A stretch of 64,000 bases of DNA from Bacillota bacterium (GCA_023404345.1 JAEYCB010000047.1:31664-95663), one strand, 5' to 3'. Shown: positions 31,909-41,115, counted from the first letter of the stretch. The notes: generated by a model from the sequence alone, not told the origin. A program made the numbers and translations.

Positions 31909-33160
31909 ATTTTCCACTAAGCGTCTCGATCAGCCCGTCCATGTCCAGCTTGCCTTTCATGTAGCTGTTTGCGGGCGTCCATCCATCCACATACCCGCAA
32001 CTCGGGAAGACCAGGTAGGGGGCGACCTCCGTGCGGTAGCGCTCGAGCTGTTCCCGGCTGTAGTAGCGCCCGTCGGCTTCCCCGGCGTCACGCAGGCGAA
32101 TAAGCTCGTCGATCACGCTCTGGGCCTCGTTTTGCTCCTTCTGCGCCTCGATGTCTCGGTCGAGACTGGCGCGCAGCAGGGCCACATAGTCATATTCCTC
32201 GTACAGCGCCGGGGCAAATTCCGGGGCAGTGCGCGCCATGGCCGTGCGGATGTAGTCGGCGGCCTCGTCCGCTTTGCCGGTCTGCGCATTCATGACCCAT
32301 ACTTCCAGCCGCATGGGCACCTTTCGCTCCGTCCCGACAGAAAACAGCGTTTCGTTCCCCAAGGGGTGGTTGGCCGCGTCGCTGACCAGCATGTACAGCG
32401 TGGTGGAGTCCTCATTGTAGAGGGGCTTGAGGTTGTCGCCAAGCAACGCCGTCAGGTCTCCGATCTGCCTCACTCCGTCGCGGAAAGCGGCGGTATCATA
32501 ATCGACGTTCCCCTCCGCGTCCGCAAACTCCCCGGCATATTGCTGGATGAAGCTCGAAAGCAGCAGAACGCCTGCTTGACCATTCAGCATGCCATCGAAA
32601 AAGAGGGTGCCGCGCCGCGTTTCCGCATCCAGCGCAAAGTACTTCTGCGCAAGGGCGTAGAGCTCCGCGTAGGTATGCGGTTCGTCCGCCTCCGTAAGCC
32701 CCAGCTTTTCCCCCAGACCGTAGGGGTCCCCCTCCAGCCATTGCATGCGGTAACGGGCGCCCATGTACCAGCCCATCGTGGGCACGCCCATTATCCGCCC
32801 GTCTACTGTAACCGCCTCGCGCACGGCGGGATAGAGCTTCTCCTCCCCGAACAGCTCCGTCAGGTCCATGAGCAGCCCAGCTTCGTCCAGCTCCCGAAGG
32901 GTGATCTCGTCCGTCGTGATACGGGCCACATCCCAATCGGTGGTGAAAAGTAGCTCCCGAAGGTTGGTATCAATGCCGTTGTCATCATACTTGATGGAGA
33001 TCAGTTCCAGGCTTCGGTCCGGGTGCTGCGCCAGATAATCCTCGTTGACGAACCAGCCGTCATTGAGCACGCGCAGCGCGCCGCCGTTCTGCGCTAGCGC
33101 AGGCAGGGCGCCCATCAGTAGGCACAGGCACAGCGCGATACAAAGTCCCCGTTTTTTCAT
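31907..33160 (-). CDS. Exported solute-binding-like protein encoded with an ECF sigma factor
   Basis: The 417-residue product has a signal peptide (MKKRGLCIALCLCLLMGALP, cleavage near ALAQ) and resembles extracellular solute-binding proteins of family 1: LRVLNDGWF at the first strand, DWDVARITTDEITLRELDEAGLLMDLTELF, VDGRIMGVPTMGWYMG and FPSCGYVDGW. No lipobox Cys is evident and no ABC transporter genes are nearby. Its ATG overlaps the stop of the anti-sigma-like gene (ATGA), so the two are made together. It may sense a ligand for that regulator rather than feed a transporter; this is inference. Confidence 0.65.
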   Translation of the reverse strand: MKKRGLCIALCLCLLMGALPALAQNGGALRVLNDGWFVNEDYLAQHPDRSLELISIKYDDNGIDTNLRELLFTTDWDVARITTDEITLRELDEAGLLMDLTELFGEEKLYPAVREAVTVDGRIMGVPTMGWYMGARYRMQWLEGDPYGLGEKLGLTEADEPHTYAELYALAQKYFALDAETRRGTLFFDGMLNGQAGVLLLSSFIQQYAGEFADAEGNVDYDTAAFRDGVRQIGDLTALLGDNLKPLYNEDSTTLYMLVSDAANHPLGNETLFSVGTERKVPMRLEVWVMNAQTGKADEAADYIRTAMARTAPEFAPALYEEYDYVALLRASLDRDIEAQKEQNEAQSVIDELIRLRDAGEADGRYYSREQLERYRTEVAPYLVFPSCGYVDGWTPANSYMKGKLDMDGLIETLSGK

Positions 33161-33948
33161 TGGGCCTCTCCTTTCATTTCGGGCGTGACCGTCACGACCC
33201 ATTCGTCCTTCAGCCAGGTGTTATCAGGCTCTTCGCGCAACCATTCGCCCTCGGGCGTGACCTCCCAGTTGGCGATGGAGAGAATCACATCATAGCTCTC
33301 TGCGCGCTCGATGCCGCCCTCGCGGCCCGCAAACTCAAAATAGAAGCGAATCGTTCCATCCGGCTGGGGAATCTGGTCGTAGCCGACGCTGTCCGGCTCG
33401 CCGTTTTCATCCAGCACGCCGTCTGCCACGCATTTGGCCAGAATAAGCCTGGCTCCCCGCTCCTGCGCCAGCTCCACATAACTGGGCGCGTCGTCGGGCA
33501 CGGTGTAGTCCTTGCCATAGTGCAGGGGATAGCCCGCGGGCTCATGAATGCCCGAATCTTCGTCAATCAGCACGATGTTGGCGCCCTCCGCCGCGCGGAT
33601 GACCCCGCTGCCGTAGATCGTTCCGTCCTTGTAGATCACGTCATCCAGCGTATAGATCACATCGCCTAGCCGTGTGCTCTCGCCCGAGGGCGCGATGTCG
33701 CCCGAAAGCAGTTCATCCTTTCTCTCCTCGCCGCCGAACCACCCCGCCAGATCGGCCGTGCGGCTCTCATACACGGCCAGCGCGATGCCACATAGCAGTG
33801 CCAGCACCAGCGCCGCGATCAGCGCCGTGCGCAGCGCGCGCGGCCGTACGGCCGGAACCGCGTCCAGATTTGCCAGCGTATGCCGCACGCGCGCCTCCAG
33901 CCGAACGGGGTCCGGATCGTATGCGCGCTGCCACTCAGATCGTTTCAT
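33157..33948 (-). CDS. Anti-sigma-factor-like membrane protein
   Basis: The 263-residue product has a cytosolic head of about 40 residues (MKRSEWQRAYDPDPVRLEAR), one transmembrane helix (about 41-60) and an extracytoplasmic domain of about 200 residues. This plan and its place directly after an ECF sigma gene, with a 4-base ATGA overlap, identify it as the likely membrane anti-sigma factor; the outer domain resembles DUF4179-type sensor domains but this is uncertain. The start at 33948 removes a long spurious extension that overlaps the sigma gene. The next gene again overlaps by 4 bases. Confidence 0.7.
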   Translation of the reverse strand: MKRSEWQRAYDPDPVRLEARVRHTLANLDAVPAVRPRALRTALIAALVLALLCGIALAVYESRTADLAGWFGGEERKDELLSGDIAPSGESTRLGDVIYTLDDVIYKDGTIYGSGVIRAAEGANIVLIDEDSGIHEPAGYPLHYGKDYTVPDDAPSYVELAQERGARLILAKCVADGVLDENGEPDSVGYDQIPQPDGTIRFYFEFAGREGGIERAESYDVILSIANWEVTPEGEWLREEPDNTWLKDEWVVTVTPEMKGEAQ

Positions 33949-34412
33949 TCGATATCCTCCTTCAAAAGCTCCCGCAGGCGTCCACGGGCCATGTGCAGCC
34001 GGGAGGTGACCGTTCCTTTGGGAATGTGCAGCAGTCTCGACAGCTCCGAAACGTCGTACCCCTCCATATAGTGCAGCACCGTCACGGTGCGCAGCTTCTG
34101 AGGCAGGGCGTCCAGTGCGTCGCGCAAGGCGGCTGCACTTCCGTCGGGGGCAGGCCTCTCCGGTACGCTCTCCACGGGCACCATGCGTTTTTGCCTTCGC
34201 TGAATGTTGACACATTCCCGCATCAGAATGCGCATGAGCCATGTGTCAAAGTATTCCTCCCGGCGAAGGGTCGAACGCTTCTGCCAGGCCCGCAGCACCG
34301 CTTCGGCCACCGCATCCAGACAGTCCTGCTCCCCTTGAAGGTAGCTTCTGGCTACGCGGTACATTTTTTCCCGTGCATCCAGGACGCGGCCTTCAAAGTC
34401 CTCCCTTGTCAC
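33945..34412 (-). CDS. ECF-type RNA polymerase sigma factor
   Basis: The 155-residue product has sigma region 2 (ARSYLQGEQDCLDAVAEAVLRAW, then YFDTWLMRILMRECVNIQRR) and region 4 with the helix-turn-helix LPQKLRTVTVLHYMEGYDVSELSRLLHIPKGTVTSRLHMARGRL split over about 105-148. A GTG start at 34412 is chosen because AAGGAGGGG precedes it; an upstream ATG lacks a ribosome site. It should direct transcription of an envelope- or ligand-response regulon when released from the anti-sigma protein encoded next. No promoter could be recognised by eye. Confidence 0.87.
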   Translation of the reverse strand: MTREDFEGRVLDAREKMYRVARSYLQGEQDCLDAVAEAVLRAWQKRSTLRREEYFDTWLMRILMRECVNIQRRQKRMVPVESVPERPAPDGSAAALRDALDALPQKLRTVTVLHYMEGYDVSELSRLLHIPKGTVTSRLHMARGRLRELLKEDIE

Positions 34413-34485
34413 AGGCTTCCCCTCCTTCTGTTCAAGCGCGCTTTCACCCATTAGACGCGCGGCGGGGGCATTTGATTGAGTGGCG

Positions 34486-34521
34486 GAAAAAAATCGCGGC
34501 GCGACTTATGCAGTCGCGCCG
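34486..34521 (-). terminator. Terminator after the aldolase gene
   Basis: CGGCGCGAC and GTCGCGCCG form a perfect 9-bp stem, followed on the minus strand by CGA and seven T residues. Confidence 0.8.
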
Positions 34522-34544
34522 TGCTTGTAGCTTTGTGTAATGAC

Positions 34545-35474
34545 TTACGCCTTGCCGTTGCAGCCCAGAACGTTGACGATCTTGTGACGCACCATCTGAC
34601 GGATGCCGTCGCGCGCGTCGGTCAGGTACTGGCGGGGATCGAAGTGGTCAGGATGCTCGGCCAGATGCTTGCGGATTTCGCCGGTGAAGGCCAGGCGCAG
34701 GTCGCTGTCGATGTTGATCTTGCAGACGGCCATGCTGGCGGCCTTGCGCAGCATTTCCTCGGGCACGCCCTGCGCGCCGGGCATGTTGCCGCCGTACTGG
34801 TTGATCATGTCCACATAGCTGGGGATGACGCTGCTGGCGCCATGCAGCACGATGGGGAAGCCGGGCAGGCGGCGGGAAACTTCCTCCAGGATGTCGAAGC
34901 GCAGCTTGGGCTCGCCCTTGAACTTGAAGGCGCCGTGGCTGGTGCCGATGGCGATGGCCAGGCTGTCGCAGCCGGTGCGGGTCGCGAACTCCTCAACCTC
35001 TTCGGGGCGGGTGTAGCTGGAATCCTCGGCGGACACCTTCACATCGTCTTCCACGCCGGCCAGACGGCCCAGCTCGGCCTCGACGGTCACGTTGCGGTCA
35101 TGCGCATACTCGACGACCTTACGGGTCAGGGCGATGTTCTCCTCAAAGGGCAGGTGGCTGCCGTCGATCATGACGCTGGTGAAGCCGCCGTCGATGCAGC
35201 TCTTGCAGGTCTCAAAGTCGGGGCCGTGGTCCAGATGCACCACGATGGGCAGATCGGTATCCGCAATGGCGGCCTCGATCATCTTCATGAGATAGACATG
35301 CTTGGCATACTTGCGAGCGCCCGCACTCACCTGCAAAATGAGGGGGGCGTTTTCCATCTTCGCACCCTCGGTGATGCCCTGGATGATCTCCATGTTGTTG
35401 ACGTTGAAGGCACCGATGGCATAACCGCCCTCGTACGCCTTTTTGAACATTTCTTTGCTGTTGACCATTGGCAT
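34545..35474 (-). CDS. fba: Class II fructose-bisphosphate aldolase
   Basis: The 309-residue zinc enzyme cleaves fructose 1,6-bisphosphate in glycolysis. Class II landmarks are AIGAFNVNNMEIIQGI near the start, VVHLDHGPDFETC with the metal-binding His (about 80), SVMIDGSHLPFEEN, VEAELGRLAGVEDDV, IAIGTSHGAFKF, IVLHGASS with another zinc His, and CKINIDSDLR. Length is normal. GGAGGAG precedes the ATG. It is a single-gene unit with its own terminator. Very regular codon use suggests high expression. Confidence 0.95.
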   Translation of the reverse strand: MPMVNSKEMFKKAYEGGYAIGAFNVNNMEIIQGITEGAKMENAPLILQVSAGARKYAKHVYLMKMIEAAIADTDLPIVVHLDHGPDFETCKSCIDGGFTSVMIDGSHLPFEENIALTRKVVEYAHDRNVTVEAELGRLAGVEDDVKVSAEDSSYTRPEEVEEFATRTGCDSLAIAIGTSHGAFKFKGEPKLRFDILEEVSRRLPGFPIVLHGASSVIPSYVDMINQYGGNMPGAQGVPEEMLRKAASMAVCKINIDSDLRLAFTGEIRKHLAEHPDHFDPRQYLTDARDGIRQMVRHKIVNVLGCNGKA

Positions 35475-35508
35475 GGGTAACTCCTCCTTGCTGCTTGGTA
35501 ATGCCTAC

Positions 35509-35514
35509 ATTATA
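35509..35514 (-). promoter_or_regulatory. Extended -10 element of the aldolase gene
   Basis: TATAAT preceded by TGA (TTGATATAAT) on the minus strand, about 35 bases before the ATG. The -35 region is poor. Confidence 0.4.
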
Positions 35515-35547
35515 TCAAAGTTTGTCCCACTTGGGTAGAGGCGGCGC

Positions 35548-35607
35548 AAAAATTGCGGGAGCGCTGCTCCCCGGCCCGGTTGAGCGGGCCGGAGGCAGCG
35601 CCCCCGC
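35548..35607 (-). terminator. Long GC hairpin after the second flavoprotein gene
   Basis: GCGGG...CCCGC outer arms, inner GCGCTGC/GCAGCGC and CGGCCCG/CGGGCCG pairs build an interrupted stem of over 20 bp, followed on the minus strand by GCAATTTTT. Confidence 0.75.
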
Positions 35608-35630
35608 AGTTGTCATGCGGTGAGAGTCGC

Positions 35631-37502
35631 TTACAGTTCGGGAATGAAGTCAGGCAGCTCACCGGTGGAAACAAAGTAACCGGAGATGTAACCGAAGGCG
35701 CACGCGTCAGCGTCAGCGTTGGAACCCAAGCGGTTGGTGCCATGCACGCCGCCGGTTACTTCGCCCGCTGCGAACAGGCCGGGGATAACCTGGCCGTAGA
35801 TGTCCTTGACGCTGGTGTTGCCGTCGATCACCAGACCGCCCATGGTGTGGTGCACGGAAGGATACTGCGGAATGGCGTAGTACGGGCCTTCCTCCATCTT
35901 AACCATGGTGGAAGCCATCACCTTGCCAAAATCGGGATCAGAGCCGCTATCGATGTAACCGTTATGCTTGTCGATGGTGGCCTTGAGGTTTTCAGCGGTC
36001 ACGCTGGGATACTGGCCCTTGATCGCGAAGGCGTTGATCTTTTCAGCCAGTTCTTCCAGCGTTTCTCCCTTGAGCACGCGGCCGCTCTGCACGCCGGCCT
36101 CCAGCTCTTCAGGCTTCACAAACGCGCTAACGACCGGCTCGGTGAACAGGGCATAGGTGGAAATGAAGCCGCTGTTGACAGCTGCGTTGGCGCACACGTC
36201 GCGACGGTCGCCCTCGTTGACATAGCGGTTGCCGTTATAATCCACGTAGATGATGCCGTAGGAGGGGCCGGTGAAGGGCCACACGGCATAGCTGTCCAGC
36301 ACGCCGGTGTTGGGATCTGCCCAGGGATAGCGCTGGATGTTGCTCATCTGGGTGGTGTTGGCGCCGATGGCCTGAGCAAGATAGATGCCCTCGCCGGTGG
36401 ACGCGGCCTTGATGTTGGTGGTGGGCAGGTCGGCAGTCAGGTACGGCACCTGGGTCTGACGCATGTCCACATTGGAAGAGAAGCCGCCCGTGGCCAGAAT
36501 AACGCCCTTCTTGGCCTCGATGGTCTTGTAGCCGTCAGCCGTAGCCACGCGGATGCCTACCACGCGGTTGGCCTCATCGCGGGTACGGTAGATTTCCACC
36601 ATCTTGGTTTCCAGCTCGATGACAGCATCGGTATTCTTGAGCATCTTGAGCTGGAGATCGGTGATATCGGAGCCCACCTGGTTTTCGGTCACATAGGTGC
36701 GGTAGCCATAGTGTCCGCCGGGACGGGCCAGCGTATCGCGAATCACCAGGCCGTTGTCCAGCAGCAGGTCCAGATAGTAGGGGGATCCATAGACCATTTC
36801 GGTTACCAGTTCGGGCACGCTCATATTGTCGCCGCCCTTGATGGTGTCCTCAATGTGCTTTTCAGCGGTGTCGGGCTCCAGGTCAAACTTTTCCTGCAGC
36901 TCCGCCGCAACCTTAGAGGTATAGGCCGCGTACTGGCCGCCATTGATGGCGCTGTTGCCGCCAGTGGTGGAGAGCTTTTCAACCAGCACGGTGCTGGAGC
37001 CGGACTCTACGGCGCTGTAAGCTGCCGCAAGACCCGCAAAGCCGCCGCCGACCACGACAACGTCATAGCTCTCGTCCCAGGTTTCAGGCACTTCAAAGGA
37101 GCCCATTACAGGATAGTAGTCAGGCGCCAGGTCCTCTTCGGCCTCCGGCACCTTGGAGAAAGCAGCCAGATCCGCACCGGCCTCGGTCAACGCAGCTTCC
37201 ACAGCAGCCTTCACGCCGTTGGAGGTCATGGTCGCACCGCTGATGCCGTCCACCGCGATGCTCTGGGCCTCAACGATCATACCGGGCAGCTTTTCCAGCG
37301 CCGGATAGCCGGGCGAAGTCTCGTTGTGCTCCTTGATCACAACGCTTTCGATCGCGCTGTCAGTGAGGGTTACCTCCACCACCAGTCCGTCAAACATGCC
37401 TTTGACGGTTTCGGTATAGGTACCCGCCTTCATGCCTTCCGCCATTGCGGGAACGGCCAGCATGAGCGTCAAGCAAAGGAAAATGGCCAGTAGTCGTTTC
37501 AT
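35631..37502 (-). CDS. Secreted flavinylated FAD-dependent reductase (fumarate/urocanate reductase-like)
   Basis: The 623-residue product has a signal peptide (MKRLLAIFLCLTLMLAVPA, cleavage near AMAE), an FMN-binding domain with the flavinylation motif DGISGAT (about residues 84-90), and an FAD domain with VVVVGGGFAGLAAAYSA (about 146), GVILATGGFSSNVDM and VHHTMGGLVIDGN. It should act outside the membrane as an electron-accepting reductase of an organic substrate. Substrate-site Arg and His residues of fumarate reductases cannot be assigned by eye. It resembles the product at 29846-31789 in domain order but lacks a lipobox. GGGGG precedes the ATG. Confidence 0.86.
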   Translation of the reverse strand: MKRLLAIFLCLTLMLAVPAMAEGMKAGTYTETVKGMFDGLVVEVTLTDSAIESVVIKEHNETSPGYPALEKLPGMIVEAQSIAVDGISGATMTSNGVKAAVEAALTEAGADLAAFSKVPEAEEDLAPDYYPVMGSFEVPETWDESYDVVVVGGGFAGLAAAYSAVESGSSTVLVEKLSTTGGNSAINGGQYAAYTSKVAAELQEKFDLEPDTAEKHIEDTIKGGDNMSVPELVTEMVYGSPYYLDLLLDNGLVIRDTLARPGGHYGYRTYVTENQVGSDITDLQLKMLKNTDAVIELETKMVEIYRTRDEANRVVGIRVATADGYKTIEAKKGVILATGGFSSNVDMRQTQVPYLTADLPTTNIKAASTGEGIYLAQAIGANTTQMSNIQRYPWADPNTGVLDSYAVWPFTGPSYGIIYVDYNGNRYVNEGDRRDVCANAAVNSGFISTYALFTEPVVSAFVKPEELEAGVQSGRVLKGETLEELAEKINAFAIKGQYPSVTAENLKATIDKHNGYIDSGSDPDFGKVMASTMVKMEEGPYYAIPQYPSVHHTMGGLVIDGNTSVKDIYGQVIPGLFAAGEVTGGVHGTNRLGSNADADACAFGYISGYFVSTGELPDFIPEL

Positions 37503-37557
37503 TTTTTCATACCCCCTTATTTGTGATGATGCTAACTAAGTGAAACGAACTATCTAA

Positions 37558-37586
37558 TTCATATCATATTGTTAAAGTTATGTCAA
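37558..37586 (-). promoter_or_regulatory. Probable promoter of the second flavoprotein gene
   Basis: A perfect TTGACA (37581-37586), 17 bp and TATGAA (37558-37563) on the minus strand, in very AT-rich DNA that offers other possible -10 boxes. Confidence 0.45.
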
Positions 37587-37683
37587 TATCATTTTCAATA
37601 TAATCCCATATTATAAATCATATAATGTATAAATCGTAAATCTTTCCATCAAAAAACAAACTTCGTCTTTCCAAAGGATGGGT

Positions 37684-37712
37684 TTGACATCGCGTTGGGA
37701 AAACGGTATGAT
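37684..37712 (+). promoter_or_regulatory. Promoter of the pseudo-sortase gene
   Basis: A perfect TTGACA (37684-37689), 17 bp, TATGAT (37707-37712). The transcript would begin about 30 bases before the ATG at 37751. Confidence 0.7.
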
Positions 37713-37750
37713 GGATGCTGAATAAATCTACTCTGAAGGGAGGGACAAAA

Positions 37751-39796
37751 ATGAGCGAGCTTCCGGAACGTGGGAATGAAGCCCCTGCATCCAGGGACGA
37801 AACCAATCCTTTTGCGCCCATTGACTATACCTCCCGGCTGAAAGCCCCTGCCAAACATACGGGTACATTTCATGCCATGCAGCCGCTTCAACCCGGACAG
37901 CTGTATGGTACATCCCATTGGATGAGTCCACCCAAGCCGTTGCCCTCCCACCCTGTTTCGCAGGAAAGCACAGAAGCCTCTTTTGCGAAGGAGCTACCCG
38001 CCTTTTCCTCTCCCTTTCCTTCCTATCCGTATCCGCCCGTTCCTGATTCTTCCAGCGAAAGCACCCCTCCCGCTTCATCTGCATCCGGCATTCCGCCCTA
38101 TCTGCAGAGACGGCCCGCTATCAACAGAGCTCCGGCGCAGTCTCATTCGATGCAGGAAACCAAGATAGAGCTTTACAGTGTCAAGGAGGACGGGCAGCCT
38201 CCTTTGGTGGATGAAGTTGGTCCCGAAACTACATCGCAGCCTGCAGTAGCTCCCGGTGAGCAGCATATGCCCCATCGTCCTCGCCGCAGCCGGGTCGCAC
38301 GCCACCAGCTGGAGGAAGCTTCAATCTCTGATAGGAAGACTGAAAGCGAGGCTCCTTTTGCATCCGCCTCTCCCTTCGGTGATTCCCTGCCGCCTCTGCC
38401 GGAAATGCCTTCCTTCTTCTCCTTCCCTTCCGCCTGGGATGCTTCTCCCTTGCCGGAGGATCCTTTGTTTCCCACGGGAGGCGCGCCCGGCGCTCCATAT
38501 GCGCCACCCCTTCAACCCGGCTCCCCATACCGGCCCGATCTGCCGGAAGATCCTCCATCCTTTTCAGAGGAAGCCCAACTGAATCCCCCGGACGAAGTTG
38601 ACGCCTTTTTTGCTGATGACGAGGAAAGTCCATCCCCTCGTGAAGAGCCGTTTGAAATGCCGCCTCCACTGCGAGACCCTTTTACTCCCGCTTCGCATGC
38701 TCATACCATGCCGCATGAGGATGTGTATTCTTACAGCCCTGCAATAGATGTACCAAGCAATCCTCCGCCCCGGAATCCGGTACCGCCCGAGCCTTCGACG
38801 CAAGCGCCGCGTCCTCAGCGCCCGCCAATACGTCCCGAACGAGTGGGCGCGCTGATTGCCGCGTTCGTGATGCTGGTATTCTGTCTTGTGCAGGGCAGCC
38901 GCATCCTTACCGATTTGGCCCGCAATGAGCGTGAAATGGAGGACGTGCGGGAAGACTTCCTTGCACGCACCGGCATGGAACTGCAAAGCGGCGCGGCGCG
39001 CGTGGATCTGCTCCCCGCCGGTCAGACCTATGCGCCCTCGCCCACGCCGGCCATCACGCAAGCCGTGCAGACGCCATCGCCCACTCCTGTCATCCCGATC
39101 CGCGAAAATGCCATCCAAAGTCTTAACAAACGCGACACCAGCAATGTGCAGGAGATTTCCGAGGCCACGTTCACGCCCAGTCCGCGTACCCGCCTGAGCG
39201 AGTATCCCGGCAATCCGCTGAAAAATGTGATGGAAAGTCTGCTCCCTCTTATTGAGGAAAACAGCGAAGTCGTAGGTAAACTGACCATTCCGGGCATGCT
39301 GGATGAAGTGGTGGTTCAGCGCAACAACACTTACTACCTGACCCATAACTATCGCGGCAGTTCCTCTGACGCTGGTGCGGTATTTGTGGATGAGAGCTGT
39401 TCGCTTCGCTCTCCGCCTGAAAACCTGCTTTTGCGGGGGCAAAGTGCCGTAGAAGGAAAGGTATTCGCTCCTCTGTGGCAGTATGCCACTGCTGGCCGCG
39501 ATTTTGTGGCTTCCGCCACCACCGCACACCTGACTACCCTATATGAAGAATCGGATTATGTGCTCTTTGCAGTCATCGTGGCCAGCAGCAATCCTTCCAG
39601 CCCCGACTATTTCAATTATGCGGGATACTCCAGTTTCGTCACCGACGCGGACATGTTATCCTACATTGAGACCGCCCGTGCACACAGCCTGTACTCATTC
39701 AATGTGGATGTGGCCGCTTCGGACAGGTTGCTGACGCTTGCTACTCTGGGTAGCGGTACGGAGAGTCTGGTTTTGCTGTTCCGCCAGATGCGCTGA
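37751..39796 (+). CDS. Proline-rich membrane protein with a class B sortase-like domain lacking catalytic residues
   Basis: The 681-residue product has a cytosolic Pro/Ser/Glu-rich region of about 360 residues, one transmembrane helix (about 365-385), a linker rich in Thr/Pro, and a C-terminal domain (about 480-681) that follows class B sortases: VVGKLTIPGMLDEVVVQ, NNTYYLTHNYRG, AGAVFVDE, then LLLRGQ where sortases have the catalytic YGH, and LLTLATL where they have TLSTC. His is replaced by Gln564, Cys by Leu666 and the Arg by about Ser672. It cannot be a transpeptidase and may be a binding or scaffold protein. GGGAGGGA precedes the ATG. Confidence 0.72.
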   Translation: MSELPERGNEAPASRDETNPFAPIDYTSRLKAPAKHTGTFHAMQPLQPGQLYGTSHWMSPPKPLPSHPVSQESTEASFAKELPAFSSPFPSYPYPPVPDSSSESTPPASSASGIPPYLQRRPAINRAPAQSHSMQETKIELYSVKEDGQPPLVDEVGPETTSQPAVAPGEQHMPHRPRRSRVARHQLEEASISDRKTESEAPFASASPFGDSLPPLPEMPSFFSFPSAWDASPLPEDPLFPTGGAPGAPYAPPLQPGSPYRPDLPEDPPSFSEEAQLNPPDEVDAFFADDEESPSPREEPFEMPPPLRDPFTPASHAHTMPHEDVYSYSPAIDVPSNPPPRNPVPPEPSTQAPRPQRPPIRPERVGALIAAFVMLVFCLVQGSRILTDLARNEREMEDVREDFLARTGMELQSGAARVDLLPAGQTYAPSPTPAITQAVQTPSPTPVIPIRENAIQSLNKRDTSNVQEISEATFTPSPRTRLSEYPGNPLKNVMESLLPLIEENSEVVGKLTIPGMLDEVVVQRNNTYYLTHNYRGSSSDAGAVFVDESCSLRSPPENLLLRGQSAVEGKVFAPLWQYATAGRDFVASATTAHLTTLYEESDYVLFAVIVASSNPSSPDYFNYAGYSSFVTDADMLSYIETARAHSLYSFNVDVAASDRLLTLATLGSGTESLVLLFRQMR

Positions 39797-39855
39797 AACC
39801 ACTTTGCACCTGTTGCTATGCGTTCTATTCCCCGATAGATCAAGGAGGTATTGAT

Positions 39856-41115
39856 ATGCCCGATCAAAATGTTGTACTTTATCCCGGAGAACTCCTGCTA
39901 CCTGCCGATCGTTCCAGCCTGACGGAATGGGCCTGCGTAGCTTGTGACCAGTTCACCTCGCAGCCCAAATACTGGGAAGATGTGCGCCGGTTTGTCGGCA
40001 ACCATCCTTCCACGCTGGATCTGATTTTGCCCGAATGTTACCTTAGCGAATCCGAGCAGCGCATTCCGCGCATTCACCAGGCCATGCGCGACGACCTGAA
40101 TCAGGGCGTACTGGTTCCCGCCGTGTCCAATGGCTTCATTTTGGTGGAGCGCAATACCTCCAGCGGTGCGCGCATTGGATTGGTGGCCCTACTGGATTTG
40201 GAATGCTATGATCCCACCAAGGGCAGCAAAGCCCTGGTACGCGCTTCTGAGGAAACCATCGCAGAGCGGGTGCCTCCCCGTATGACTGTGCGGCGGGGCG
40301 CGGCGCTTGAAACCAGCCACGTGCTGATGCTGATGGACGATCCCATGCACAGTGTGATTGAGCCCCTGTTCCAGAAGCACGACGAGTTGGAACGGCTCTA
40401 TGATTTTCCGCTGATGATGGGCGGAGGCCATCTGACCGGGTACGCTGTAACCGACCCGGCTGACATTGCATCCGTCTATGCTGCGCTGGACCGTCTGCGT
40501 GCGCGTCTTTCCCCTGATGATCCGCTACTCTTTGCCGTGGGTGACGGCAATCACAGCCTGGCTGCCGCCAAGGCCTGCTGGGATGAAATCAAACGCGGCT
40601 TAACGCCCCAGGAAACAGTCGTACATCCCGCACGCTTTGCCATGGTGGAGTTGGAAAACATTCATGACGACGCGCTTCGCATGGAGCCCATCCACCGGGT
40701 GCTGTTCGGCTGCGATGGAGATGACCTGCTCAATGAAATCGCCGCTTTTGCCGCTGCAAAGGGCGCAACGTTAGCCGCCGGTCCCCGGGCCCAGGAAATC
40801 ATTGTTGTCTATGAGGGCAAAGAAGTTACCCTCAGTATCGAGGGCTCACCCTATAAACTGGCCGTTGGCACGCTGCAGGCATTCCTGGACTGGTGGCTGC
40901 TTTCCCATCCTCAGGCGCGGCTGGATTATATTCACGGCGAGGACACCGTACGCACACTGGTGGCAGGCGAAGGCGCTGTGGGCTTTTTGCTGCCCACCCC
41001 CGAAAGAGACCGGCTGTTCGATACCATCCGCGCGGAGGGTGCGCTCCCTCGCAAAACGTTCTCTCTGGGGTCTGCTAACGAAAAGCGGTATTACATGGAA
41101 TGCCGCCGGCTGTAA
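39856..41115 (+). CDS. DUF1015 family protein
   Basis: The 419-residue soluble product matches the DUF1015 family: it begins with a conserved VVLYPGELLLPADR-like segment, has YDFPLMMGGGHLTGYAV, and the signature LLFAVGDGNHSLAAAKACW (about 231-249), ending LPRKTFSLGSANEKRYYMECR. The family is widespread in anaerobes and is sometimes linked to serine metabolism; its activity is not established. AAGGAGG precedes the ATG. It follows the pseudo-sortase gene by 59 bases with no terminator, so co-transcription is likely. Confidence 0.8.
   Translation: MPDQNVVLYPGELLLPADRSSLTEWACVACDQFTSQPKYWEDVRRFVGNHPSTLDLILPECYLSESEQRIPRIHQAMRDDLNQGVLVPAVSNGFILVERNTSSGARIGLVALLDLECYDPTKGSKALVRASEETIAERVPPRMTVRRGAALETSHVLMLMDDPMHSVIEPLFQKHDELERLYDFPLMMGGGHLTGYAVTDPADIASVYAALDRLRARLSPDDPLLFAVGDGNHSLAAAKACWDEIKRGLTPQETVVHPARFAMVELENIHDDALRMEPIHRVLFGCDGDDLLNEIAAFAAAKGATLAAGPRAQEIIVVYEGKEVTLSIEGSPYKLAVGTLQAFLDWWLLSHPQARLDYIHGEDTVRTLVAGEGAVGFLLPTPERDRLFDTIRAEGALPRKTFSLGSANEKRYYMECRRL

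Noticed and set aside
35553..37493. A 646-codon open frame antisense to the second flavoprotein gene
   Set aside because: Low-complexity Gly/His/Leu-rich translation with no signal and no resemblance to any family.
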